From assembly GCA_014607495.2 (NCBI GenBank), contig CP053154.1, positions 372,001-436,000 of the forward strand: DNA of 64,000 nt, in the 5' to 3' direction. Positions 62,201-63,925 of the stretch are shown here, piece by piece (position 1 is the first letter of the stretch; every line of letters begins with the position of its first letter). The position numbers were made by a program, and so were the translations under genes. A model generated the notes under the pieces. That model saw only the letters and a program-made list of their open reading frames with translations. It had not been told where the DNA came from and did not search any database. The DNA comes from Carposina sasakii (taxonomy: Eukaryota; Arthropoda; Insecta; Lepidoptera; Carposinidae).

Positions 62201-62889
62201 GGGGTATTTGCCCATAGTCACCACACTGGGCAGGTGGGTTGGTGACCGCAGTTTGTATTTTGGACTATGTTGTCAACACAGAAGGAGCTGCTGCGCACCT
62301 CCCGGAAACCCTTAATCACCTCATACGATACCCACGGGCAGATATGGAGTGGTACGAATTCTACTCTGCCGGCACCACTCGGCCAGTATAGAAGAGGCCG
62401 GTAGAGTATAAGAATAGATATAGTAATTTCAAATTTTTGCCGCGTAGCAATCAGAAAATATTGGGAGGTTTAGTGGCTTGTGCAGATTTAAGTACCTACA
62501 CTAAAGAATCACAGATGACAGCTACCCAATAATTTTGTTAGGTAGGTATAATATTGTGTTTATAATTCAAGAGGCTTAATCATCATAGCGTGATGTCACC
62601 AACCCGCCTGCCCAGCGTGGTGACTATGGGCAAAACCCTCCCTGTGGCAGTAGCCTTGTGGCGTGCCCTGGGGGAGGCCTACGTCCAGCAGTGGACTGCA
62701 ATAAGCTGAAGATGAAGATGAAGTCATAGCAGACTGATCAGAATAGTTACCACAGTCTACACCTAGTTGGGTCTTAAGTATATGATAGAAGTAATTAGGA
62801 GAACACTTACGGCGATTCATTTTGAGCACCATGGCTCTATAGAGCCGCGAGAACGGTGCCATAATGTTACGGAGGAAGTTAGAAGCCAT
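14171..62889 (-). CDS. Atp8a: ATP8A-class P4-ATPase (phospholipid flippase), 25 coding exons
   Basis: Aminophospholipid-translocating P4-ATPase, expected to move phosphatidylserine from the outer or luminal to the cytosolic leaflet together with a CDC50 subunit. Joining 25 exons at GT-AG sites gives 3477 nt with every phase compatible and a stop exactly in frame (1158 aa). Motifs seen: the QQIP of helix 1 (Q98-Q99, linked to phosphatidylserine selection in this family), DGET at 200-203, PISL at 367-370 in helix 4, phosphorylated Asp D420 in DKTGT, KGAD 564-567 (nucleotide site), TGDKQET 680-686, GDGAND 795-800, K860 in helix 5, and the C-terminal autoinhibitory GFAFS at 1128-1132. Length and order match metazoan ATP8A1/ATP8A2 rather than ATP8B. 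The start at 62889 is the first Met of a short exon that splices in phase to exon 2. No CDC50 gene is in the window. Exon coordinates are given separately; the single span here includes introns. Confidence 0.95.
14704..14789 (-). CDS. Atp8a: Atp8a coding exon 24
   Basis: Encodes residues 1098-1127 ([20 protein letters not shown]), matching SLTERAQLLKNVF of ATP8A1. Acceptor TGTAATGTGCAG, donor GTGAGT. It is separated from exon 23 by a 9-kb intron. Confidence 0.92.
15112..15312 (+). mobile_element. Interspersed repeat, GGCATACTGTACAAGTCAGT family
   Basis: A full-length copy closely matching 4436-4636, inside intron 23 just downstream (gene sense) of exon 24's far flank. Confidence 0.85.
15330..15934. 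mobile_element. 600-bp MITE with long inverted ends
   Basis: AATGAGGGATTTTCTGACAA at 15330 against the inverted AATGAGAGATTTTCTGACAA at 15934. Sub-terminal CCCCCCACCTCACC is mirrored by GGTGAGGTGGGGGG. Confidence 0.8.
16003..16568. repeat. 37-bp hairpin minisatellite
   Basis: About 15 copies. Each contains ATCTCTATGTA and its complement TACATAGAGAT around an 8-nt spacer, so every unit can fold. A 33-bp variant (TCTTTATGTACTATTACA) occurs at 16227 and 16445, 218 bp apart, equal to five full units plus one short unit. It lies in intron 23. Confidence 0.96.
17402..17580. mobile_element. MITE, CCCCCTGATTACGTAA family
   Basis: The ends are inverted copies of CCCCCTGATTACGTAA plus GCAATAGCAAAGCTGAAGC. 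The centre is GC-rich and low in complexity. Relatives are at 32910, 34121, 37073 and 45301, with a one-ended piece at about 24928. Confidence 0.88.
17728..18042. repeat. 45-bp hairpin minisatellite with a GTGATGATCATATT sub-repeat
   Basis: About six to seven units containing CATTATTCATTGACGTGAA and TAATG, a palindrome, separated by one to three copies of a 14-bp GTGATGATCATATT block. It lies in intron 23, 1.2 kb from the 37-bp array. Confidence 0.93.
18043..19742. other. AT-rich part of intron 23
   Basis: No coding segment with acceptable splice sites and no clear repeat. Confidence 0.5.
19743..19970 (+). mobile_element. tRNA-headed SINE (type A)
   Basis: A near-identical copy of the SINE at 10140, ending in an AATAATAAAAAAATATATAT tail. 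Confidence 0.9.
20477..20614. mobile_element. MITE, CTAGCATGACCACGCAT family
   Basis: Starts CCCCCTAGCATGACCACGCA and ends with the partly inverted GATGATGCTAGGCATG. An opposite-orientation copy is at 56225-56381; both contain AAATGTCGATAAATCGG. Confidence 0.75.
20690..20882 (+). mobile_element. Interspersed repeat with GACTTCGCACGGC end
   Basis: From ACAAAGTCGCTTCCCGCTGT to GCGGGCGAAGCTGTGGG. A reversed copy is at 63690-63925. Related to the CCCGCGACTTCGTCCGCG elements. Confidence 0.75.
20940..21839. other. Intron 23 stretch without recognised feature
   Basis: AT-rich. It contains one perfect TGACGTCA (near 21264), which by itself is not evidence of regulation. Confidence 0.4.
21840..21966 (-). 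CDS. Atp8a: Candidate alternative terminal exon of Atp8a (Pro/Arg-rich tail)
   Basis: A second GC-rich island, in intron 23. Acceptor GGTGGGTGCAG is in the phase left by exon 23 (TC+T = Ser). It opens [20 protein letters not shown], then a Pro/Arg/Ala-rich tail ending at TGA 21840-21842. No internal GT in it preserves the phase needed to join exon 24, so it would have to be a last exon replacing the autoinhibitory tail. Against it: the pyrimidine tract is poor, and a low-complexity open frame is easy to get in GC-rich DNA. Confidence 0.35.
21967..23234. other. Intron 23 stretch without recognised feature
   Basis: Includes a 101-codon plus-strand open frame (22429-22734) of AT-biased composition with no family resemblance; I do not call it. 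Confidence 0.5.
23235..23287. repeat. (AT)n microsatellite
   Basis: An uninterrupted AT dinucleotide run of about 25 repeats in intron 23. Confidence 0.97.
23806..23904 (-). CDS. Atp8a: Atp8a coding exon 23 (cytosolic C-terminal segment)
   Basis: Encodes residues 1065-1098 ([28 protein letters not shown], split here), aligning with the VIKRTAFKTLVEE segment of ATP8A1. Acceptor TAATTTCCAG, donor GTGAGT. 99 nt, phase 2 at both ends. Confidence 0.93.
24113..24166 (-). mobile_element. Fragment of the GGCATACTGTACAAGTCAGT family
   Basis: On the minus strand GGGCATACTTTACAAGTCAG and TAGAGGGACAAGAGGG, truncated after ~50 bp. Confidence 0.75.
24580..24585 (-). terminator. Intronic AATAAA downstream of the alternative exon
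   Basis: AATAAA on the gene strand, about 175 nt past the TGA at 24760, with a 12-13 nt T run about 40 nt further on. It would serve a short transcript ending in the 24.8-kb exon. Confidence 0.35.
24764..24853 (-). CDS. Atp8a: Candidate alternative exon of Atp8a: 90-nt in-frame cassette, or terminal exon ending at 24760
   Basis: A GC-rich island in AT-rich intron 22. Acceptor CTGCTCGCAG follows phase 2 of exon 22 and opens [20 protein letters not shown] then [10 protein letters not shown] possible donor CG|GTGACG leaves exactly 90 nt and preserves phase 2, so joining exon 23 would insert 30 residues after the last membrane helix. Without splicing, the next codon is the stop TGA (24760-24762), giving a short C-terminus without the autoinhibitory GFAFS motif. 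AATAAA (gene strand) at 24580-24585, followed by a T-rich stretch, favours the terminal-exon reading. I do not recognise the peptide from other ATP8A proteins. Confidence 0.55.
25054..25218. mobile_element. 165-bp hairpin element
   Basis: The 48-bp arms starting GCACCATTAGACTTTTCGGT are perfectly inverted around an AT-rich centre. It is in intron 22. Confidence 0.9.
25713..25847 (-). CDS. Atp8a: Atp8a coding exon 22 (helix 10)
   Basis: Encodes residues 1020-1065 ([31 protein letters not shown]), the last membrane helix. Acceptor AATTCTCCAG; donor GTGAGT in phase 2. A 220-bp near-perfect hairpin starts about 30 nt upstream of the acceptor. Confidence 0.93.
25877..26097. mobile_element. 220-bp hairpin element beside the exon 22 acceptor
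   Basis: Arms of about 100 bp (ATTCACTATGGGTGCGCCCA.. and its complement) surround a spacer CCACGAGAAACCAGA. It begins 30 nt upstream of the exon 22 3' splice site. Confidence 0.92.
26318..26663 (+). mobile_element. Short transposon-like element, ACAGGATG/GGTCGTCAACG family
   Basis: Contains GAAGGGTACGTACTCTATAC and TTGGACCCTAATATTTTGGA, ending GTTGACGACCAAAAATCA. Copies are at 33561-33942 (reversed) and 47642-48030. The ends are short inverted repeats (ACAGGATGATTTTT type). Confidence 0.8.
27250..27500. other. Coding-like segment of unknown identity
   Basis: Long open frames occur on both strands (minus: [40 protein letters not shown]). Composition is more balanced than the neighbours. It lies in intron 21 and has no phase-compatible splice sites for Atp8a. 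It may be a decayed mobile-element gene. Confidence 0.25.
27705..27715. repeat. Homopolymer of 11 G next to the exon 21 donor
   Basis: On the gene strand it reads GTCAG followed by 11 C at the very start of intron 21. Confidence 0.95.
27721..27839 (-). CDS. Atp8a: Atp8a coding exon 21 (helix 9)
   Basis: Encodes residues 981-1020 ([20 protein letters not shown], then a hydrophobic helix ending in LYR/S). Acceptor CCTTCCCAG, donor GTCAGC. A run of 11 C (gene strand) begins at intron position +6. Confidence 0.94.
28105..28293 (-). CDS. Atp8a: Atp8a coding exon 20 (helices 7-8)
   Basis: Encodes residues 918-980 ([20 protein letters not shown], ending [10 protein letters not shown]). A second CAG lies 9 nt downstream. 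The upstream acceptor (GTGCCGCAG) was chosen because HPQLY aligns with the YPELY of ATP8A1. A minisatellite starts directly upstream at 28296 and supplies the pyrimidine tract. Donor GTGAGT. Confidence 0.92.
28296..28900 (-). repeat. 31/62-bp minisatellite abutting the exon 20 acceptor
   Basis: Two alternating 31-bp monomers (CAGAAAGACGG and CAGACAGACGG types) form a 62-bp dimer repeated about ten times; CAGAAAGACGG recurs at 28333, 28395 and 28457. On the gene strand each monomer has a pyrimidine-rich stretch ending in GTGTCAG, like a 3' splice site. Confidence 0.95.
28901..29660 (-). repeat. Decayed extension of the exon 20 minisatellite
   Basis: Degenerate ~30-bp repeats of the form ACGGTACAGACA(A/G)G..CGACGA continue without a break from the regular array to about 29660. 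Similarity falls with distance from the exon. Confidence 0.7.
29880..30000 (-). CDS. Atp8a: Atp8a coding exon 19 (helix 6)
   Basis: Encodes residues 877-917 ([31 protein letters not shown], split here), the conserved SGQxxFERW block. Acceptor CGTTTCCAG, donor GTAAGT, ends in phase 0. Confidence 0.96.
30100..30470 (-). mobile_element. SINE (type A) remnant split by a MITE
   Basis: On the plus strand TACTACGCAACGGTA before 30134 and TATAGAAACACTCATGACTC after 30393 are adjacent in intact type A SINEs. Confidence 0.75.
30135..30391. mobile_element. Mariner-like MITE inserted in a SINE at TA
   Basis: The ~49-bp terminal inverted repeats start CAGGGTGTAACAGAAAGGGT / CAGGGTGTAACAAAGGGGGT and end ..GCTATGTAAATA. 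Flanking TA at 30133-30134 and 30392-30393. The interior is also palindromic (AAATCACATGTTTATTTTTA). Confidence 0.88.
30844..30980 (-). CDS. Atp8a: Atp8a coding exon 18 (helix 5)
   Basis: Encodes residues 832-877 ([40 protein letters not shown]). K860 in SFYKNI matches the helix-5 lysine required for transport in ATP8A2. Acceptor GGTTCTAG, donor GTAAGG, ends in phase 2. Confidence 0.95.
31533..31691 (-). CDS. Atp8a: Atp8a coding exon 17 (GDGAND)
   Basis: Encodes residues 779-831 with [20 protein letters not shown] and SDYSIAQ. The GDGAND Asp residues coordinate Mg2+. Acceptor CCACACAG, donor GTCAGT, phase 0. Confidence 0.96.
32414..32553 (-). CDS. Atp8a: Atp8a coding exon 16
   Basis: Encodes residues 732-778 ([20 protein letters not shown] and [17 protein letters not shown]), the conserved [11 protein letters not shown] block of the P domain. 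Acceptor TTCTTCACAG, donor GTATGA. Confidence 0.95.
32910..33044. mobile_element. MITE, CCCCCTGATTACGTAA family, with (GT)n centre
   Basis: The inverted ends are GCCCCCTGATTACCCAAT-like; the centre is a (TG)n run of about 12. It lies in intron 15. Confidence 0.8.
33158..33215 (-). CDS. Atp8a: Atp8a coding exon 15 (micro-exon, 58 nt)
   Basis: Encodes residues 713-732 ([19 protein letters not shown]), aligning with the GTRETLSRH block of ATP8A1. Acceptor ATATTACAG, donor GTAAGA, ends in phase 1. It is the smallest exon of the set. Confidence 0.92.
33356..33550 (+). mobile_element. Interspersed repeat, CCCGCGACTTCATCCGCG family
   Basis: Same family as 1129-1320, ending at CATGAAAGAGTAACAAACAT. 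It is directly followed by the element at 33561. Confidence 0.8.
33561..33942 (-). mobile_element. ACAGGATG/GGTCGTCAACG element, reversed
   Basis: ACAGGATGATTTTTGGTCGT at the left, AAAACATCCTGT at the right. It includes a ~17-nt A run. Confidence 0.85.
34121..34300. mobile_element. MITE, CCCCCTGATTACGTAA family, near the exon 14 donor
   Basis: GCCCCCTGAATATGTAACTT at the left, with the complement of the AGCAGAGCTGAAGCAAT arm at the right. The centre is a GGGGCGCG run. Confidence 0.8.
34332..34490 (-). CDS. Atp8a: Atp8a coding exon 14 (TGDKQET)
   Basis: Encodes residues 660-712 ([20 protein letters not shown] then [16 protein letters not shown]), the P-domain hinge motif. Acceptor GCCCCACAG, donor GTGAGT. 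159 nt, phase 0. An inverted-repeat element ends about 30 nt downstream of the donor in intron 14. Confidence 0.95.
34797..35060 (+). mobile_element. Retroposon with (GATGAT)n tail
   Basis: GCCGCGTGGTGCCGGCAGAG .. GGTCACCAACCCGTCTGCCC .. GGACTGCAATAGGCTGATGA and a GAT microsatellite tail. Other copies: 43640-43903 (minus), 47228-47490, 62121-62393 (minus), 62590-62722, 8213-8260. Probably the non-coding 3' end or a non-autonomous relative of an RTE-type LINE; the class is inferred from the microsatellite tail. Confidence 0.8.
35091..35222 (-). CDS. Atp8a: Atp8a coding exon 13
   Basis: Encodes residues 616-659 ([20 protein letters not shown], ending [12 protein letters not shown]). Acceptor is a run of T then CCAG; donor GTTAGT. 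132 nt, phase 0 at both ends. Confidence 0.95.
35374..35975 (+). mobile_element. AGGGTTCCGTA element
   Basis: From TTTTTAGGGTTCCGTACGTC to GTACGGAACCCTCTTCACGC and AACTCGCACTTGTCGGC. A widespread lepidopteran repeat; a longer relative is at 57504. Confidence 0.85.
36387..36562 (-). CDS. Atp8a: Atp8a coding exon 12 (KGAD)
   Basis: Encodes residues 557-615 ([20 protein letters not shown] .. [19 protein letters not shown]). KGAD contributes to ATP binding. Acceptor CACTAAAAG is a weak polypyrimidine tract; donor GTGGGT. Ends in phase 0. Confidence 0.94.
36858..37031 (-). CDS. Atp8a: Atp8a coding exon 11 (nucleotide-binding domain)
   Basis: Encodes residues 499-557 ([20 protein letters not shown], then [19 protein letters not shown]). 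Acceptor CTGTGCGCAG, donor GTTAGT. A MITE starts about 40 nt upstream of the acceptor. Confidence 0.95.
36985..37072 (-). repeat. 16-bp exon 11 segment repeated across its acceptor
   Basis: GAACACGAATCCGAAC occurs inside exon 11 (36985-37000) and again in the intron at 37057-37072, immediately before an inverted-repeat element. Confidence 0.8.
37073..37297. mobile_element. MITE, GATTACGTAACTTGCAA ends, near the exon 11 acceptor
   Basis: GCTGATTACGTAACTTGCAA at the left is inverted at the right end (TTGCAAGTTACGTAATCAGC). It starts ~40 nt upstream of the exon 11 3' splice site. Confidence 0.85.
37386..37493 (+). mobile_element. Fragment of the CTCCGACCGTATTTCGGCCA element
   Basis: CTCCGACCGTATTTCGGCCA and AGTGCACAAGTGTGTACGCA, shared with 46239-46440 and partly with 44300-44640. 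Confidence 0.75.
37494..38143 (-). repeat. 100-bp tandem array duplicating exon 10 3' end and its splice donor
   Basis: The unit is about 82 nt of exon 10 and 18 nt of intron. Donors lie at 38061, 37961, 37861, 37761, 37661 and 37561, followed by a broken seventh partial copy near 37500. Copies are virtually identical, so the array is young or homogenised. Each unit contains TGACGTCA (37550 and every 100 bp to 38050) directly at the splice donor. Confidence 0.97.
38061..38238 (-). CDS. Atp8a: Atp8a coding exon 10; 3' end is the seed of the 100-bp array
   Basis: Encodes residues 440-499, ending [20 protein letters not shown] and FHAASP, start of the nucleotide-binding domain. The donor G|GTATGACGTC at 38061 is the first of six identical donors spaced 100 bp apart. 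The G joins AC of exon 11 to give the conserved Asp of SPDE. Confidence 0.94.
38355..38469 (-). repeat. Partial copy of exon 9 in intron 9
   Basis: CCGTCTTGTCGCTGAACACG at 38408 repeats the exon 9 stretch at 38520 (offset 112; match 22 bp, with looser similarity beyond). It encodes YVFSDKT, the phosphorylation-site segment. A CGTGTCGTGC doublet (38441-38460) adjoins it. A SINE fragment occupies 38258-38345. Confidence 0.7.
38470..38643 (-). CDS. Atp8a: Atp8a coding exon 9 (phosphorylation site DKTGT)
   Basis: Encodes residues 382-439 with [11 protein letters not shown] and the catalytic [15 protein letters not shown]420 is the aspartyl-phosphate residue. Acceptor TCTCCCGCAG, donor GTGAGT, 174 nt, phase 0 at both ends. 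A 22-bp piece of it recurs in the downstream intron at 38408-38429. Confidence 0.96.
38934..39043 (-). CDS. Atp8a: Atp8a coding exon 8 (helix 4, PISL)
   Basis: Encodes residues 345-381: [20 protein letters not shown] then [14 protein letters not shown]. It carries the P4 PISL motif in helix 4 (367-370), central to lipid movement. Acceptor TTTTGTTTCAG, donor GTAAGT, ends in phase 0. Confidence 0.96.
39098..39313 (-). mobile_element. Interspersed repeat, CCCGCGACTTTGTCCGCG family
   Basis: A reversed copy ending (plus strand) GCGGACAAAGTCGCGGGCGT. It sits between exon 8 and the 74-bp array. Confidence 0.8.
39400..41822 (-). repeat. 74-bp tandem array duplicating exon 7 3' end and its splice donor
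   Basis: The unit is the last 63 nt of exon 7 plus 11 nt of intron. Donor positions run from 41749 down to 39677 in steps of exactly 74 with no indel: 29 copies. Decayed copies continue to about 39400, three still with GTGAGT. Variants at one GCC/GTC site and one CGA/CGG site mark subgroups. A rare variant pair at 41310 and 41606, and the CGGCGCC variant at 40301 and 40597, are each 296 bp (4 units) apart, so four-unit blocks were copied. Each unit contains the palindrome GTCGGAGTGACTCCGAC. Confidence 0.97.
41749..41901 (-). CDS. Atp8a: Atp8a coding exon 7 (helix 3); 3' end is the seed of the 74-bp array
   Basis: Encodes residues 294-345: an [13 protein letters not shown] lead-in, helix 3 ([20 protein letters not shown]), then [16 protein letters not shown]. 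Acceptor TTCCTTGGCAG. The donor A|GTGAGTACAC at 41749 is the first of at least 29 identical donors. Only this first one gives the phase (1) needed to join exon 8 without an insertion, so it is taken as authentic. Confidence 0.93.
42180..42320 (+). mobile_element. Short interspersed repeat remnant
   Basis: GTGAAAGGGCATTACGCCCA, GCAAAGCCGGGGCGGGTC and CTTATAATATTAGTATAG, as at 48760 and 53570. It is about 30 nt from the exon 6 donor. Confidence 0.65.
42352..42476 (-). CDS. Atp8a: Atp8a coding exon 6
   Basis: Encodes residues 252-294 ([20 protein letters not shown], then [13 protein letters not shown]), the conserved stretch leading to helix 3. Acceptor CTCCCTAG, donor GTACGT, ends in phase 1. 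Confidence 0.95.
42503..42828 (-). mobile_element. Interspersed repeat, CCCGCGACTCCGTCCGCG family (long copy)
   Basis: A reversed copy running to ATACATATAATAAAAATGTAAC, almost the same as 61425-61750 in opposite orientation. Confidence 0.85.
43457..43950. mobile_element. MITE split by a retroposon
   Basis: AAGGTAGGGACAAACTGAGC at the left is inverted at 43950. The element is interrupted at 43640-43903 by a reversed (GATGAT)n-tail retroposon. GCGTAGT flanks the insertion on both sides. Confidence 0.85.
43640..43903 (-). mobile_element. Retroposon with (GATGAT)n tail, nested
   Basis: Begins (plus strand) with TCATCATCATCATCAGCCTA and ends CCGGCACCACGCGGCTA. Confidence 0.85.
44375..44506 (+). 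pseudogene. C-terminal piece of a non-LTR retrotransposon protein
   Basis: 43 codons, [20 protein letters not shown] then [23 protein letters not shown] stop. RTAxxWNxLPxxVFP..YNxxxFKxxVNR is a common ending of insect LINE ORF2 proteins. It is embedded in an element sharing GATGTTATAGTGCACAAGTG with 46239-46440. Confidence 0.6.
44657..44854 (-). CDS. Atp8a: Atp8a coding exon 5 (actuator domain, DGET)
   Basis: Encodes residues 186-252 with [20 protein letters not shown], the dephosphorylation loop, and [13 protein letters not shown]. The donor is GTAAGT after ..TCTAA; the next in-line GTAAG would introduce a stop, so this one was chosen. Confidence 0.95.
44935..45135 (+). mobile_element. Interspersed repeat, GGCATACTGTACAAGTCAGT family
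   Basis: A full-length copy in intron 4, ~80 nt upstream of the exon 5 acceptor region. Confidence 0.85.
45236..45530 (+). mobile_element. SINE (type A) with a nested MITE
   Basis: The head CTGGGTTCGAATCCCG ends at 45300. The CCCCCTGATTACCTAA MITE occupies 45301-45477. The SINE resumes with GGAAGGTTTATGTTTCGAGT. CCG may be the target duplication. Confidence 0.8.
46239..46440 (+). mobile_element. CTCCGACCGTATTTCGGCCA element
   Basis: The longest copy: from CTCCGACCGTATTTCGGCCA to GACGGAAAGCCGAAACGACC and TTTTAAGTGCTTTCCGAGGC. Confidence 0.75.
46674..46837 (-). CDS. Atp8a: Atp8a coding exon 4 (start of actuator domain)
   Basis: Encodes residues 132-186, starting [12 protein letters not shown] and ending [10 protein letters not shown]. 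Acceptor TTCTATCCCAG, donor GTGGGT. A palindromic MITE begins about 20 nt upstream of the acceptor (46860). Confidence 0.95.
46860..47187. mobile_element. MITE with ~50-bp inverted ends beside the exon 4 acceptor
   Basis: GGGTAAGCACGAACCTTTTT.. with GGCGTAACGCTAGCGACTCG and its inverted copy ending at 47187. The left end is 20 nt upstream of the exon 4 3' splice site. Confidence 0.9.
47228..47490 (+). mobile_element. Retroposon with (GATGAT)n tail
   Basis: A near full-length copy of the 34797 type, ending AATAGGCTGATAATGATGAT. Confidence 0.85.
47642..48030 (+). mobile_element. ACAGGATG/GGTCGTCAACG element
   Basis: Contains a ~18-nt T run and ends GTTGACGACCAAAAATCATC CTGTA. Confidence 0.85.
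48031..49039. other. Intron 3 stretch
   Basis: Holds a short repeat remnant (about 48660-48850, ATTTCGCTAATTCTTTTTTA, GTGAAAGGGCATTACACCCG) and a plus-strand open frame (48159-48506) with a hydrophilic end ([20 protein letters not shown]). I cannot assign the latter. Confidence 0.4.
49040..49223 (-). CDS. Atp8a: Atp8a coding exon 3 (helices 1-2)
   Basis: Encodes residues 70-131, including [20 protein letters not shown] and [16 protein letters not shown]. This is the helix 1-2 hairpin with the diagnostic QQ pair. Acceptor TTCCGCAG, donor GTGAGT. Confidence 0.95.
50045..50155 (+). mobile_element. tRNA-headed SINE (type B)
   Basis: GTAGCTCAGTGATTAGAGCA and GGTTCGATTCCCACTCGGG, then TTTCCATTTCTTTATTAATA. 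Confidence 0.85.
50716..51655 (+). mobile_element. Interspersed repeats with an internally amplified module
   Basis: A short CCCGCGACTCCGTCCGCG piece (50716-50760) is followed by an element from GTGGCCCGCCCTCGCTTCGC. In it CCCTTCCCGTGGGAATTTCG plus CATATATGCCCGATTTCAGC recurs four to five times at ~105-150 bp. Confidence 0.8.
51660..53295. other. Intron 2 stretch without recognised feature
   Basis: AT-rich. Open frames of 80-92 codons are present, but with no family resemblance or splice phase to Atp8a. Confidence 0.5.
53296..53910. mobile_element. MITE with nested retroposon piece
   Basis: TAGGGTTACCATATCTCAG at the left and the inverted ATTTGGTAACCCTA at the right, rich in TCAGGATTTT motifs. 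A CGCCTACGACTTCGTCCGCG repeat (about 53578-53800) is inserted in it. Confidence 0.75.
54083..54212 (-). CDS. Atp8a: Atp8a coding exon 2 (residues 27-69)
   Basis: Acceptor TTTCGTCCCAG, donor GTTGGT. It encodes an acidic linker, then [20 protein letters not shown], the conserved block before helix 1 of ATP8A flippases. Ends in phase 2. Confidence 0.93.
54213..56224. other. Intron 1, proximal part
   Basis: AT-rich, with no recognised gene or repeat border. Confidence 0.5.
56225..56381. mobile_element. MITE, CTAGCATGACCACGCAT family, reversed
   Basis: A partner of 20477-20614, ending (plus strand) GATGCGTGGTCATGCTAGAG. Confidence 0.75.
56750..56903. mobile_element. Small imperfect inverted-repeat element
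   Basis: AAGCTTGGTTTCCTAGTACC .. GCGGAGCCGTCA is mirrored by TGACGGTACCGCTATCCTAG GAACTAAAGCTT. Confidence 0.6.
57504..58345 (+). mobile_element. AGGGTTCCGTA element, long copy with internal duplication
   Basis: From TTTTTAGGGTTCCGTATCTC, a (GTCC)n patch, to GTACGGAACCCTCGGTGCGC and CGACTCGCACTTGGCCGG. An internal ~320-bp module (TCTTGAAATTTGG, GGAAAAATT.CGAAAACC) occurs twice, at about 57600-57900 and 57910-58240. Confidence 0.85.
58346..60324. other. Intron 1 stretch without recognised feature
   Basis: AT-rich; a short direct repeat ATCGATTTCATGGGCT lies near 59700 and 59748. Confidence 0.5.
60328..60480 (-). mobile_element. tRNA-headed SINE (type B), most complete copy
   Basis: On the minus strand GACCCGGTGGCTCAGTGGTA AGAGC, GGTTCGATTCCCACCCGGGT and a TTTATTAATAATTTTATAAT tail. 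Confidence 0.85.
60885..61078 (+). mobile_element. Interspersed repeat with (AC)n tail
   Basis: GCGGCCCGCGACTTCGTCCG .. AATTTCATTCAAATCAGTTC .. a (CA)n run, ending TATAAGTATAG. Confidence 0.75.
61425..61750 (+). mobile_element. Interspersed repeat, CCCGCGACTACGTCCGCG family (long copy)
   Basis: A plus-strand counterpart of 42503-42828, ending TTACATTTTTATTATTATTA TATGTATAG. Confidence 0.85.
62121..62393 (-). mobile_element. Retroposon with (GATGAT)n tail, reversed
   Basis: Starts with (plus strand) ATCATCATCATCATCAGCCT and ends CCGGCACCACTCGGCC. Confidence 0.85.
62590..62722 (+). mobile_element. Retroposon with (GATGAT)n tail, 5'-truncated
   Basis: GTGATGTCACCAACCCGCCT .. GGACTGCAATAAGCTGAAGA. 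It lies 90 nt inside intron 1 from exon 1, facing the copy at 62121. Confidence 0.85.
62811..62889 (-). CDS. Atp8a: Atp8a coding exon 1 (residues 1-26 plus 1 nt)
   Basis: The open frame from ATG at 62889 ends at a strong donor (GTAAGT). The leftover base C joins AT of exon 2 to make His27. The N-terminus is basic and hydrophobic ([20 protein letters not shown]), variable in this family. Another start or a non-coding exon further upstream cannot be excluded, because this exon is supported by phase and splice site rather than by conservation. Confidence 0.75.
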
Positions 62890-63689
62890 TGGAATCAAGA
62901 ATTCGCTAAGACACTAGTACAAGACACTCATGTAAAATACACTAAATTTGACACACATTATCACTAAAAGTTTTACAGCGAAATAGCTCGCGTAAACACT
63001 ATAAAATTCTTAGATGTGAGAACATTTTATGGGTATTCACTATACAGCTCAGCAATGCTTTTACAAGCAGAACTCCCACATAATCCAATATATTCCCCGT
63101 GTGTTACGTCGTTAATACAAGCTTAGAAAGAAAATATTGTTGACATCACAAACCACCACTACGACCACAATCTATCGATCGATTTCCCTTCCCTTCCCAA
63201 CAATCGCAACTCGTATGAGAAACGAATGACGGGCCGACCGTCGACATTTCTTTCACTGACATTAGAAGTGATGTGAGCGCAGACTGAGTTTGCCGATATC
63301 GATATATTTCACTAACATTATGAATTATATTTCGGGTGTAAATAACTGTCTGAAAATTGCAAGTTGGTTATGTATCTAATGCACATAATATCTGAATTCT
63401 AAACATTCTAATAATACCAGGGGCACTGTTTTTAAAAACTAACATGCACACCTGCAATGCATTTTCCTCTATTGCACATATTAATTTAATTTAATACCAT
63501 TAGGTATGCAGTAAGACTACACGGATACACATTTATCTCATACCAAACTATGACATCGCTAAAGTATTTTTTTGTTCAAAGTACCTAAGTTAAGGTTAAA
63601 CAAATTTTATTCAGAAAGACGTATTTATTATTCTTTTTTTTTCTTTCCAAAAACTAAATTATTAAAAATTATTTATGCAATATTCTTTA
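62890..63689. other. 5' flank and probable leader of Atp8a
   Basis: From the start codon to the DRE there is no repeat I recognise. A pyrimidine-rich TTCCCTTCCCTTCCC lies at about 63184. Upstream of 63305 the sequence is AT-rich. Confidence 0.4.
63254..63304 (-). promoter_or_regulatory. Candidate core promoter of Atp8a (DRE plus initiator)
   Basis: TATCGATA, the insect DRE core, lies at 63297-63304. Downstream on the gene strand is the arthropod initiator TCAGTC (A at 63285), and a second TCAGTG at 63254-63259. This would give a 5' untranslated leader of about 395 nt with no intron. The motifs are seen; promoter use is inferred. Confidence 0.35.
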
Positions 63690-63925
63690 TACATAACTAG
63701 CGGCCACCCACAGCGTCGCCCGCGTGATAGTGCATTACTCCCGTGCGAAACCGGGGCGGGTCCCTAGTTATACATTATAAACCTTTCTTGTCAATCACTC
63801 TATTAAAATCTATCTATTTAATCTCAATCTATTTAAAAAATCGCATCAAAATCCGTTCCCTATTTTGAAAGATCTAAACATAAATAGAGATAGGGACAGA
63901 CAGCAGAAAGCAACTTTGTTTTATA
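63690..63925 (-). mobile_element. Interspersed repeat, reversed partner of 20690-20882
   Basis: TAGCGGCCACCCACAGCGTC .. AAATCCGTTCCCTATTTTGA .. CAGCAGAAAGCAACTTTGTT. Confidence 0.8.
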
